This document shows, piece after piece, positions 12,501 through 23,024 of a DNA stretch of 64,000 bases. Source of the DNA: Labyrinthula sp. Ha (taxonomy: Eukaryota > Sar > Bigyra > Labyrinthulida > Labyrinthulaceae); assembly GCA_015227615.1 (NCBI GenBank), contig JAALGZ010000040.1, positions 124,001 through 188,000 of the forward strand, in the 5' to 3' direction. Below the pieces are notes generated by a model. It ran no database searches and was not told the DNA's origin. It worked only from the letters and a program-made list of their open reading frames with translations. The position numbers were made by a program, and so were the translations under genes. The first letter of the stretch is position 1. Every line of letters begins with the position of its first letter.

Positions 12501-15500
12501 GCTCAAGGTAGAGAAAGTTAAAGGCGATTCAAGCATGATGATATATTGAATTTAAAAGGTTATATTCCATATAATTTTACTAGATATTGTTTTGAAAAAA
12601 GGTTGAAACAAGCATTCCATTATCATTATCAATTGATTCTTCTGTCCCAAGAAGTTGTAACAAATTCCATTTAGCCCGATATAATGAACCTCTTTATTTC
12701 TGCTGAACGGGTCTCCAATAAAAATTCTCATTGTTGCACTTAGAATACAGTGAAAAAACTAGTAGATAATTAACTTGCTTGGTTTTATCTATATATCTAT
12801 ATACTGATCTTTAAGGTAACGTGATGAAGCTACTTTATATAACTCCCATGATATTGTCCTGATGAACGCGTTTTTTTGTACTTTTGGTGTAATCTTGATA
12901 TATTCCAAAGACATTTAATACTATTCAAGTTACCTTATGCCTTCTAAATAATACTGGGCTTATGATTTCTGTTGATTTCTTAGGATCACTATCAACGATT
13001 TCCAGCGGTGTACCAAAATATATGGATAATTGATTTAGTTCGTCATTGAGATATTGGTGCATACGAATCTAAGAACCAATATATACAATTTAAGACCCTA
13101 TATTATGTTCTATTGGTTAGTTATCGAAAATCCTTAATCACATACGAAGCTCAGCGTTCCAAGAGTTCCTAGACTATTATTATTCTGACCGAGTGATAGC
13201 CAGTTTCTTGTATTTCTATTTCTATAGTCTTCAAAGCTCAAACTAAAATACAAAATTTATCACACTAAACAAAAGGTAATGAATAGCTCTATTAGCTCTT
13301 TTTTTGTCAGCATAAACTTTCGAATATTCTTAGGAAAAACTTTTTGATATTACTTTGATATCAGGACAAGAATATATTATTCTATTTTATCGTATGATAT
13401 GAAAAATACACTTCCTCAAAATTGATTTTACTATCTTTCTAAGCCAACCTTTTTGGATAACAGTGATACAGTTTATGCGCTATTATATCCTATCTCTAAC
13501 AAAAACGGAAAAATCTATGTAGAACGGGTGCACCTTATAATCTAGACAAGGAAGATAAAATTTATTTTGTATTGAACCTTTAGACTTATATTTATATTCT
13601 TTTTATTAAATAATAGAGAGTTTACTATGTTATAGTATGATATAATTTAACATAAATCTCGGAGTCAGGACCTGAAACATGGGAAAATATTTCCCTTAGT
13701 TCACATCCATATGAGGTTAACCTATTAAATCCCATTCTATCCCAATGAAAGGTAGCGGCTGAGCAATATGAAGAGTCCCCGTTTTATGCACTAATATTGA
13801 ACCATCTTAACAAAGACAACGTATATAAATATTGATTAGCTTCATTAATGTACATAGGTCTGAATTTCGTATTGAAACTTATGTGTTTGGGTTTGGGTAA
13901 ACTTTTAGGAAACAAGAGAAGAAACTATGCTAAGTCAGCTAATAAAAAGATAATTATATTTAATATAGCATTACTTTCTGGCGCATGAGATACCTCTTAG
14001 GCATATGCCATTTATGAGAGTTCTAACCGCACTTTTAAGCTATTATTATAGCACAATAAATATAAGAGCCCCATGACTCCTTGATCTAGTCTTTTCTAAA
14101 CAGGTTAAGGCATAATTTCAAAATACCTTCAATACCAAGCTGTTGAAATTGCAGAGCCTTGACAATATGATCTTTTTTGAGAAGTAATGTCTTAGTTAGG
14201 CTAAGGGTTGATGATAAGGCCTCATGTATGGGTTAACTCACCATTGATAAAATTTGATATATGTTGCTAAGGTGCACTAAATGTATTACCTCCAGTAAGT
14301 AAATAAATTAACTGTAGAATTCACTAAGTTACATTTGGTGAAACATTTAGATGCAGAGTTTCTAGCGCTCTTTATTTTAGTTTTGTCCTATTTTCCCTCT
14401 AAAATTTTTCTGTTTGTCCGAGACTGCTATGATCTAGTGAGCTACTTTAACATTTGAATAAAATAAAACCGTGTATTTCTACTATGCTGGTACTTCAACG
14501 GTATTGATTACTCCCCGAAAGTAAATTGGTAAACATGTTCCTTAGTTTGCTTCTTTGAAAGCTATGGAAGAGCTATTGCTTCATATAAAAGCCGGATTTG
14601 CTGTCTTATTAAGAATCATTGCCCCTGTTCGTTCCGTGTACTAGAAACTCAACCTCAGTCGCATGATACTATTTATTTGTCCCCGATAGCCTTTTAAAGT
14701 CTAGGAACAAACGAAAAAGCTCATGATTGGGTGAGGTTTATTACCACATGATTCGAAAACAAGAAGTATTGTATGGTTATAGACACAGAAAGAAAGTCCA
14801 TGGCGTGTTCAATAACTGTATCTGAGAGATTATATTGATATGTAGCTTTAGCTAAAGTGATTATGTGCCATTAATCTATTTCAGCGCATGTTTTAACTAA
14901 TTCTATCCGTTTAATTATGGTGGTTCATTATAATAATTATTTCATAATTCGAAGAAACATCATCTTCATCCGTGATCTTTCTACAGTTTTATATCGAACT
15001 GAAATGCAGTAGCAAATCATGTCACTAAAATGTTTTGTATAAAATACTGCTAATCTATTCTGCAACCCCTAAAGGAACATTGCTTGACTACACATATTAT
15101 TGTAAAGTACTTAGTGTATACTAAGTTGAAGTGTGGACGCTCTTTGAAGAATCTGAAATACGTTGTCACATTTTTCATCAACCACAATTGAGTTTCTCCG
15201 TGTTTTTCTGCAACTCTTTAATCCAGAGACTCGTCTTTTCCTAAAACTAGGTGAATTCTTATTTTTGTCTCTCTTTTATTGGTTCAAGAAAACATTTTGC
15301 TATCTGTTTGATTGAGAACCATTGCCAAATATTTGCTTAGTTTTATTAGATTTTGTCCAAAATATTTCGAAATCGACACACTTTCATTTTTTATTGTCAA
15401 GAGCCCGTCTAACAGGATGATATCATTGTCCAGCCATTTTTTGCTAAAGTACAAATTAGCAATATTAAGACGTGTTAACTTTATACTTAAATTTAAATCT

Positions 15501-15612
15501 TATAGTATCAAGTACTAAGTAGCCATAAATAGGCTGAAAGATATATGTTTTTTGTTCTCCCCTTTTGGTTGGGCTGCTTCAAAACCCTTCAGCGATTATA
15601 TATTATCTTTAT
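9561..15612. other. Long gene-free AT-rich region
   Basis: Six kilobases without a recognisable gene. The only frame with ordinary protein composition is 11026-11250 (+), about 74 codons ending LNPALKKLNV, but it lacks an ATG start and resembles no family I can name. The rest is rich in stops in all frames. No tRNA, rRNA or long inverted repeat was seen by eye. Confidence 0.5.
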
Positions 15613-15765
15613 CTTTTTTTTTGTTTTTTGGGGGGGCCTACTCGGAGGTTGAAAACCCTTCGGTCTTACAAGGAGGACATCTGGCCCAAGCCCTTTCTTG
15701 CATCGTGTGGGACTTGAACCCACTAAACCAACCCCCCCGGCACGTTTTCTTGCCATGGCACTGAA
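15613..15765 (-). mobile_element. SINE-like element with tRNA-type promoter boxes and A-rich tail
   Basis: On the minus strand this reads from about 15765 through a tRNA-like head to an A-rich tail at 15629-15613. The head contains a perfect A-box match (TGGTTTAGTGG, 15730-15720) and a perfect B-box match (GGTTCAAGTCC, 15720-15710). The B box sits in a five-base-pair T-arm (GTGGG loop CCCAC). In a real tRNA the two boxes lie about 30 or more bases apart; here they touch, so this is not a tRNA gene. The body (15709-15630) is much more GC-rich than the surroundings. It lies just beyond the 3' region of the LINE on the same strand, so it could instead be the end of the LINE's untranslated region. 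No target-site duplication was found. Confidence 0.45.
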
Positions 15766-15899
15766 AACTTGAATCACTCATACTCCAAGGAGCCAATCAT
15801 TCAAGACAGTCCCTTACCTATAAGGCCTTGACGACTCTTTATCTTGCAGATAAAAAACTCAAAGAGCTAAAGTAGCTCTGTCCTACTCAAATCAATACA

Positions 15900-18800
15900 C
15901 AATATAGTTAATAGTTAAGGTGGGAGTAAGGTACTACATCTGCAAATCCGCCTATGCGGTTATCTTAGGGTCCGATGCCGGTCCGCCGCTCACTAGGGAA
16001 GCTTCCCGTCTCGTGCTCCTACTGTCACTAGGCTAAACTGGATATCAGGATTTTGGTACACTGTTGGTGTGATCGCGATAGTTTTCCCGTTGCACTCATT
16101 TATCGCATTTGATCTCCCAAAATAGTGGTTTCCCAAAATAGTGGTTTCCCAAAATTTGTGAACAATCTAAATCGAAATTAACAAATCACGCAAGAAATCA
16201 TGAAAGAGATTGAGATATTGTCGTGCGTCATATCCAATGTTCCTGATATCAAATAAATTGTTTCAAGTGCCTTTATTGATCATATCGAGATGTCCTGCAC
16301 CAATTTTTTACTTCTACTGTCGCTCATCATTCTATTTTACAAGATAATCGTGGTTTATGAAGAGATCCAGATAAGCATGCTCCAGTTATCCATTCAAGAA
16401 GCAACCGAGGGTCGGAGTTATCTTAAATGCACATGGGAGTTTTATCAAGTGATAAGCTAAGGTGTTGTTTGTGGTGTCGTCTGTGGTGGGGTTAGCATGT
16501 TCTCCCCGGGTGGTGGCGGGTGAAGGGGGGGTCGTGGTTCATGGTGTTCTAGTTCTCCTATATGCTCCAGTGGTATGTTCAAGTCTTCAGTTGGAGTAGC
16601 TGTTTGTGGAAAAAGATATGCTTCAAGTTTCCTTGAGGATTCCGCCAGTTCCATATCCATATCTGTCGTTGTGCATGTTTCCAGCCAGCTTTTTTGTTTT
16701 TCCTTTAATATTTTTAGGATGTTTATATCACCGGCTTTGAGGGTATTGGCCTTTTTCGTGTGCTCAAGTGGCTGCGTTGGATTAGGTTGGAGGAGGGTGC
16801 GTTTTATTTCTCTAGAGAGTTTGTTCAAGGCTTTGGATGTATCTTTGTTTTCCAGGTTCCAGAATTCGCTGCCATATTGGATTTTTGAGACCACAAGCGC
16901 TTTCACTATGTTCTTTTTCTTTCTGGCAGTCAGCATATTACTCCTCAGTATCGGTTGCAGTTTCCGAAGAGTTTCCTGTGCAGCGCGTATTCTAGCGGAT
17001 GGGTTAACGTGGGTTTCAGCTGTTGCTGTTATATCCACTCCAAGGTATCTAAAGGTTTTTACTCCTTCGATGGCTCCAAGGTTGGTTTCCAGGTCTTCTT
17101 CTTTTGGGGATGTCGCTATAGAGGAAGTTCTGTTTAGCTGCAGCAACTACTGTAGTGCCCTTTCTACTTCGAGCTAAAGCAGTTCCCGATCCAAGACACT
17201 ATTTTCTATGTCCTACAAAGACATCCTTTGACTGAAAGTTTCTGGAACAAGAGATGCAGATATATTTACCGACCAGCTCTTGGGTTGCAGTGTCCGAAAG
17301 CTTATCTCTAAGCTTCCTTCTTCTGACTGTTCCCATGAGTTGAGTTTTTGTATATTTATTCATAGACCAGACAATTGTGAAAGTTCTTCTGCACATTGGA
17401 CAAAATGTTCCAAGATGTTTCTATCCATGCTCAGGATACAAAGGTCATCAACAACTCCAAGAATATTTTGAAAGGAGAATTCTGCTTCTGGAAAGTTCAA
17501 GTTTATTATCTTTATTATCATTCGAAGCAGGGAGTCCAGAGCAAGTACAAATAACGTGGGACTTAGTGAATCACCTTGTAGCACGCCTTTGTTTATTTCT
17601 ACTCTGTCGTTTATATGTTTTCCTATCTTTACTTGGACTGCAGCATATTTATATAGGTAAAGGATTATATTGATAAAGTTAGCAGGAACTTTCCTCTCTT
17701 TTAAGCTAAGCTCAAGGAAAGGATGTTTACAAGAGTCGAAAGCATTTTTGAAATCTATAAAAAGGCAAAGTATCTTCAAGTTCTCCATTTGACTGAGTTT
17801 ACAGCGGTTCAATAGAAGTTGATTATTTTTTTGCCTAGTTCCCGTGTTTTCTCGAAATTCAGACTGATAGCTTCCTACTGTTGTCTCCAGGATATTCTTT
17901 AATCTATTGTTTATTATCTTAGTGATTAGTTTGTAAGGAGTGTTAAGCAAAGGTATCGGTCTATAGTTGGAAGGAAGTTGATGTTCCCTTTTTTGTATAA
18001 GAATATTATGTTTCCAGTTGAGAGGGAAATAAGCTCACTTTTGTTCAAGCCACTTGGATCCAGAAATAGTTCTTCCGCAAGTTGTTGTAGGTATTTTGAT
18101 ACCATTTTTGTTATTTTTTAGAACTTCGTTTGTGATTCCATCATATCCAGGTACTTTATAGTTTTTTAGTGCTTTCGCTGTCTCTTCAAGCTCTTCTAAA
18201 GTCGGGGGAGATATATTGACATATTCAGCTTTGGCTTCGGGAATATCCAGTTCAGTGTCCATGACGTTTTATTCTCTGTTCCTTTGAGTGGGTTCAAGGT
18301 ATTCTTGGAATATTTTTACTCGTTTTTTATCGTTTATGTACTTTCCATTTTCCATGGTAATGGTGCGTTGAGGTTTCCACTTTTCCCCTACTATCCTTTC
18401 CGCTTGTTTGAAAGCCTCATGGATATCATTTTTTGCCATAGCTGTATCTATTCCTCTTACTTGAAGGTCCAACCAGGCTTTGTAGTCAATCAAGGTACTT
18501 TTTCTTATCATCTTTTTTAGTATTTTAGATTCATTTTCAGTTAGAGATTTCCATATCCTTCTTCTTATTTCAAATAAAGTCTCTGTTCTATCTGAAGATG
18601 TTCTGTAGAGTCGCTCATGTGCCACCAGTGGGATACAGTTTTCAATGGCTTGTTTTACTGTTGACTTGAACGTTTGGAAGTTTAGTCTTGGTTGTTTTCC
18701 AGAGTTATTGGATGGTGGGAGCTTGGCTATTTCTTCTTCGAAACCTTGTCGTATTTCTTCGTTTAGTTTCCAACGGTTTGCATCAATTTTGAAGAGCTCT

Positions 18801-19880
18801 TTGTTGTTTTGGTGCATCTTTGGGTTTTGGTTGGAGTATTTCCTGAACTTTTGTGAGACTAGTGCTTCAACTGGTTGATGATCAAACTCTGTTCTATTGT
18901 GGATTTTCTCTCCTAGTTTTCTTTTTATCCGAATTTTTCGGAATAGTGGGATGCTGCCTTTACACGCTATGATGAAATCTATTTCTGAGCGTTTCTGATC
19001 ATTCTTATGCTTTGAATAGTATGTTACATGACTATTTGTATTCTTTGCACCAGTAGCGAATTATGAGTTGACGATGGCCAGATTGTACTTATTCAAAAAG
19101 TTCCGAAGTATTTTGCCGTTCCTGTTCGTTCTTGTCGTGTATCCGTAGTTTCCATTGCTTGTCACTTCGTTGTGCCTTATTTGAGCGTTCCAGTCGCCTA
19201 GGATTACCATGAAGTCTTTTTTCCTTTTCAGTGATATCGCTTTCTGGAGTCTTGTTAGAAACTGGCTGTATTCTTTTGCTGTTTTCCTGCGTGTGGTACA
19301 TAGATATTGATGATGTAGTAGCTTCTAGAGTTAAGTTTAGTTTTAACACCTAAAATTCTATCTTCGTCAAATACTTTTTCTGCTTCTTTGTCCATGTTCC
19401 TGTTGAAGTATGTTGCTAAAATATTGATTTTGTTTTTTTCTGTGTCTTTATTCTTAGAGATATCTGTTGTAAACCAGTTTAGTTTAGAGAAGCTCGCTCT
19501 TTCAAGGTATTCCGCTCCTTTACTACCAACTTCCTGTATTGCAAGGACGTTTGTATCGGCAGTTAGGGCATATTCCTCGATAGACCTGAGCTTGTAGGAG
19601 GTGAGACGGTCAACATTCACAGAGACAATTGAAATTGTTCTGGAATCTTGCGCTTCATTGACTGGTGACTGTCTTTCAACTGCCTGAGTGTTGCCGGTAC
19701 TCATAACGGTTTCATTGTTTCCAAATTTTCCGTTTCCCAAAAACTTTACACAATATAATGGTCGTCAGGATTTGTTTGATATATTATTTTCTGTAGGTAG
19801 TTTTACCTTCAAAGAAAAAAGTTGGAATTGGTCGACACTAAATGAGGCACCAGAATACGAGACTCGGTACAAATTCTAAT
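15900..19880 (-). mobile_element. Decayed non-LTR retrotransposon (LINE)
   Basis: A LINE runs on the minus strand, 5' end near 19880, 3' region to about 15900. The order is: apurinic-type endonuclease (19.65-18.85 kb; AIQEVG, ILGDWNAQIR, SEIDFIIA, DHQPV); linker; reverse transcriptase (18.2-17.37 kb; PGYDGITNEVLK, FIDFKNAFDS, GVLQGDSLSP, VVDDLCIL); a CxxC...H...C finger near 17.2 kb; then a C-terminal part with FRYLGVDI and YGSEFW (17.14-16.46 kb). No first ORF (ORF1) is seen, so the copy may be 5'-truncated. Damage is moderate: about four in-frame stops (near 19.06, 18.27, 18.04 and 17.20 kb) and three frameshifts (near 19.28, 17.37 and 17.15 kb). The 3' region is GC-rich with short hairpins, for example CCGC/GCGG near 15950. 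The clade is not assigned; the finger plus YLG-type tail excludes a simple L1. Confidence 0.85.
16115..16156. repeat. 16-bp tandem repeat in LINE 3' region
   Basis: Two exact copies and part of a third of the 16-base unit TCCCAAAATAGTGGTT, starting at 16115, 16131 and 16147. It lies in the presumed 3' untranslated region of the LINE. Short tandem repeats are common at LINE 3' ends, but this one is internal to the tail region. Confidence 0.8.
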
Positions 19881-20922
19881 TTGTTCCGTTAAATTACAAT
19901 AGGTGTAAATTTAATACAATTTTTTTCTATATTATTGAATCGACAATCAATATTTTATGAACTCATTTCTTGAGTATATATTTGCAAGTACTCCAATCTC
20001 TCCTTAAAGAGTGATGATAGCTTGATTCAATAGATATTCTTGGAAACATAAATCATATTGAGCTCATAGGTTCTTTGAGTGGTATTAAAGAACCATACTC
20101 TGACTTATATTTGTAATGTGCAACTAAAGAAAATGGAGTGGATCATTTGAAGCACTAGTCAAAGAGAATGAAGAAAATCCCTATAATCGATACAATATCT
20201 AGAATCATAGGGCTCGTCTCAGACTCAACATGTTTTAAAATAATTTGATAATTAAAATCTGATAACTAAGCCAGTTATTAAGTATTTTTCGTATGCTTTA
20301 AAGGTCTAGGTCACAGCTATGAAGAGCTACATATGCCATTGAGATCCTAATGTAAGGTCATAAGCATTTGGAACTAAACATGAAAATCAATTGTTGACTC
20401 AACAGGAGGAAAAACTTGTCTTATAGGTGGATTTTTTTTAGAATGATCTAAAAATGGTAGAATGGGTATCCCGCTAAGGCAGTACTCGCGGCAAACCTAT
20501 ATTTCCGTGAAAAACATAAGAAACAAGAATATGACCTTTAGTATGATCTCTACATCGGATAGTTTTCTACAAAATTAACTGAATTCCATTAAAATAATAA
20601 TATTTTAAACGAATTGCTTTCAACTTTAAAAAATTGATTTATTGAGTACATTAAAAAATATAAAGGTAAAAAGAGCATTAAACTTTGACCAGCAGAATTG
20701 TATAAATCACTTGGTTTTCTCAGGGAGCCTAAGATTATTACCAAAAATTTGAAAAATTTAGTTCTGATATATTATTTTGAAAGGTACAGTGTTCAAGTAT
20801 ATGATTTGAGTTTGACTTTTAAAGCAATTATCTTAGAAACGGAAGAGCCAGCGGAATAATCTTGACTCAGTTCTCTCGATATGGAATTACTGTGGGACAA
20901 CAGTGGCACAGGAATTTCTTAG
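19881..20922. other. Intergenic region before the FAM177 gene
   Basis: About one kilobase with no gene recognised. The left edge is the presumed 5' limit of the LINE. The right edge holds the leader of the FAM177-type gene, including a sequence ending TTCTTAG directly before the ATG at 20923 that could be a splice acceptor; no matching upstream exon was found. Confidence 0.5.
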
Positions 20923-21267
20923 ATGACAGAATCGTTGAACAAACTATTCGAAAAAGAGAAGGATGACACAAGCTCTCTTGATTCTGATGATCCAGAACTT
21001 TGGGGACCTTACTACTGGAATGAAGAAAAATCTTCCGTTTCTACTGGGAGAAAAGTTATGGATCAGGTAAAATATGCCAGCTTTAAGACTTTTCGTGGAC
21101 TTTCTTTTACCGGAGAAGTCCTGTTTCACTTTTTTGGGTTAAACAAATCAAAGTATCAATGGGTAGCTGATGTAGTGGAAAAGCAGAAGGATGAGGATGA
21201 ATTAAATGAAAAAATTTATTTGCAGAAGAAGGAAATCAGAGAAAAAAAGGATTCTCAAGGAATTTAA
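20923..21267 (+). CDS. FAM177-family protein
   Basis: A 114-residue protein. The core WGPYYW (27-32), then GEVLFHFFGLNKSKYQW (64-80) followed by a charged E/K/D helix, matches the FAM177 pattern (WGPY ... GE-LA-x-GI-x-x-KYQY ... acidic helix). Animal FAM177A1 is Golgi-associated, and the family is widespread in protists with little known mechanism. The motif RRIIHFSSGE that usually precedes the core is absent here; either this lineage lacks it or it lies on an unseen upstream exon. The start chosen is the first ATG of the frame. The gene is convergent with THOC1, with about 295 bases between stops and nothing else visible in that gap. Confidence 0.75.
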   Translation: MTESLNKLFEKEKDDTSSLDSDDPELWGPYYWNEEKSSVSTGRKVMDQVKYASFKTFRGLSFTGEVLFHFFGLNKSKYQWVADVVEKQKDEDELNEKIYLQKKEIREKKDSQGI

Positions 21268-21562
21268 CACAGCCCGTTATTCCTCATCTATTATCTCTTG
21301 CATTAGTATTCTAAAATTATTAGTTCTAGAGTGCTGCCAGTTTCTCCAGTTTATTTTTTTTAGTTTGAAGTAACTAAGATCCAAAATCTCAGCGGAGGAA
21401 GAAAAGGTTCGAGCGTTTACTACCATCCCTAGTTACTTAGCACACCAGCTTCCTCTGCAATTATAACATGAAAATTATATCATTAACGTAACTTTGTACC
21501 CAACCAGAAGAATCAAGGGGAATCACGAGAATACATGCTAAGCTAATTTCTTCTCTAAAGCT

Positions 21563-22648
21563 TTAACTCTTCTGATTTTGCGCAAGTGTCTTGCAGAAAT
21601 CTTCCAAGTCGCCCGGATTGTTGGCGTCGACAAGATTATCGTGCTTAATCAAGTAAGCAGGGGAAGAAAAGATAGCTCTCCAAGTTTTCCAGCAATAGAG
21701 CTCGTCATGTTTTGGATGATACTCTTCCTCAATGCCATTTTCTGGATCGATGGCATCTAGCATGTTCTGAACCTGTTCCTCCACTGTTCGGTCCTTTAAC
21801 TTTTTGTTTTGCACATTATTTTCCAGCATTAAGGAATAGAATGAAGAAGCCCGTTTTCTTTTCAGCGTAGGCGTAATATTTTTTTTCGGAATTTCAATCC
21901 CTTGATAAGAGTCTTTGTCCTGCACTAAATAGAAATCCTCTCCAGGATGCTTCTTCTCTTTCCATAATTTCAAATCTTCCCGTGTACTTTGAAACACACC
22001 AAGTTGTTTATCCATTGGAACTTTATTAATATCTTGCGAAAGCGCTTCTTTTATCCGTAGTTCAGTACTTGTTACCCATCCAACAGAAAAATCCGCTTGT
22101 TCAGTTGGTTCTCCAACTCCTTTCTCCTCGCACTCCTTCGTAAATTCATTAGAAGTTTCAACTTCACTAGCCAAATTAATTCCACCTTTGTTATTAGCAG
22201 AAAAAACATATGATACAATAGAGTAGATTTTTCCACGGATTTTCGCATGTAACTTTGGAGAAAGCCTCCTCAACGATCTGTTTGCCATATTTCGTAGCAT
22301 GTACGCCTCCTTCAGATCATTCTTTCGCCGGAAAAGAAAATCCCATATAAGTGTGAAACCAGAACTGCTAGCAGGATAGGAATCTAGCAAAGGATAAAGC
22401 ATTTGTTGAAACTGAAAACAGTCCAAGACTTCAACCTCTTTGTTCAAAAAGATACCATCAAGAAGACGCTCAAGCAATTCAACTAGGGCGCTGTCATCAA
22501 AATCATCGGATACCAGTGAAGCTTCAAGGCAACTGCAAAACATTTTTCCTTGATCATTGCCACTTTTCTTAAGGAACTCCACTGAGCTGTTTAAAACGCC
22601 ATTCTTAATGTCCTTAACCAGTTGTTCAACTTTCTTCCTAGTAGACAT
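21563..22648 (-). CDS. THO complex subunit 1-like protein
   Basis: A 361-residue protein with THOC1/HPR1 features: the family block SLRRLSPKLHAKIRGKI followed by GGINL (about 134-160 here; animal THOC1 has LLRRLS...GRIQLFL...GLNL), an N-terminal helical region, and a basic LKRKRA nuclear signal near residue 265. A tryptophan-containing motif near the end (CWKTWRAIF) resembles the SWRALRL block that follows the helical domain in THOC1. THO couples transcription elongation with mRNA packaging and export in the nucleus. The protein is clearly shorter than animal THOC1 (about 650 residues) and lacks a death domain. The frame extends upstream to 22684 without an ATG, so I place the start at the ATG at 22648. 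It shares a 376-base promoter with the divergent RING-Tubby gene. Confidence 0.7.
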   Translation of the reverse strand: MSTRKKVEQLVKDIKNGVLNSSVEFLKKSGNDQGKMFCSCLEASLVSDDFDDSALVELLERLLDGIFLNKEVEVLDCFQFQQMLYPLLDSYPASSSGFTLIWDFLFRRKNDLKEAYMLRNMANRSLRRLSPKLHAKIRGKIYSIVSYVFSANNKGGINLASEVETSNEFTKECEEKGVGEPTEQADFSVGWVTSTELRIKEALSQDINKVPMDKQLGVFQSTREDLKLWKEKKHPGEDFYLVQDKDSYQGIEIPKKNITPTLKRKRASSFYSLMLENNVQNKKLKDRTVEEQVQNMLDAIDPENGIEEEYHPKHDELYCWKTWRAIFSSPAYLIKHDNLVDANNPGDLEDFCKTLAQNQKS

Positions 22649-23024
22649 ATTCCTTGGTCCAGCCAACCTCTTTTCAGAAGACAAACCGGGTCGCTAGTAC
22701 AGTGAAAGGTAATAATGCAATAACCAAATCGAATAGTTATAAACTTCAATTATTTCTCTATTTTCGTTTATCAGCAAAATCAACAACACGAAGAAACGCA
22801 ACGGATAGCAAAATGTCGTTTCTGTTTAGCCAATAAAATAAATATTCCGGGTATTTTGCGGAATTTAATTGGAGCAAAATATTCCACGTATTTCAAACAG
22901 GGCTTTGATTGGTCTTATCGTCAACAAAATGCTTATCTAATTCTCCTTGTTTAAACAACGGATACAACAAACCATATTTGAAAACTAAACTTACCGTTTG
23001 TAAAAGATAAAAAAAATTAAAGTT
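22649..23024. promoter_or_regulatory. Bidirectional promoter of THOC1 and RING-Tubby genes
   Basis: The only space between two divergent ATGs. It holds three CCAAT-type boxes (AGCCAAT 22828-22834, TTAATTGG 22865-22872, TTGATTGG 22905-22912) and an inverted repeat ATTCCG-N9-CGGAAT (22844-22864). Promoter function is inferred from position; the motifs are seen directly. Confidence 0.6.

Noticed and set aside
15650-15775. A true tRNA gene on the minus strand, suggested by a perfect T-arm
   Set aside because: The A and B boxes touch, there is no anticodon arm between them, and no matching acceptor stem was found; treated as a SINE-like element.
16575-17177. 200-codon plus-strand frame over the LINE
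   Set aside because: It is the antisense of the LINE C-terminal region and has no family match.
22649-22684. Extra 12 N-terminal residues of the THOC1-like protein
   Set aside because: The extension starts with TTG and no upstream exon with an ATG was found; the ATG at 22648 was preferred.
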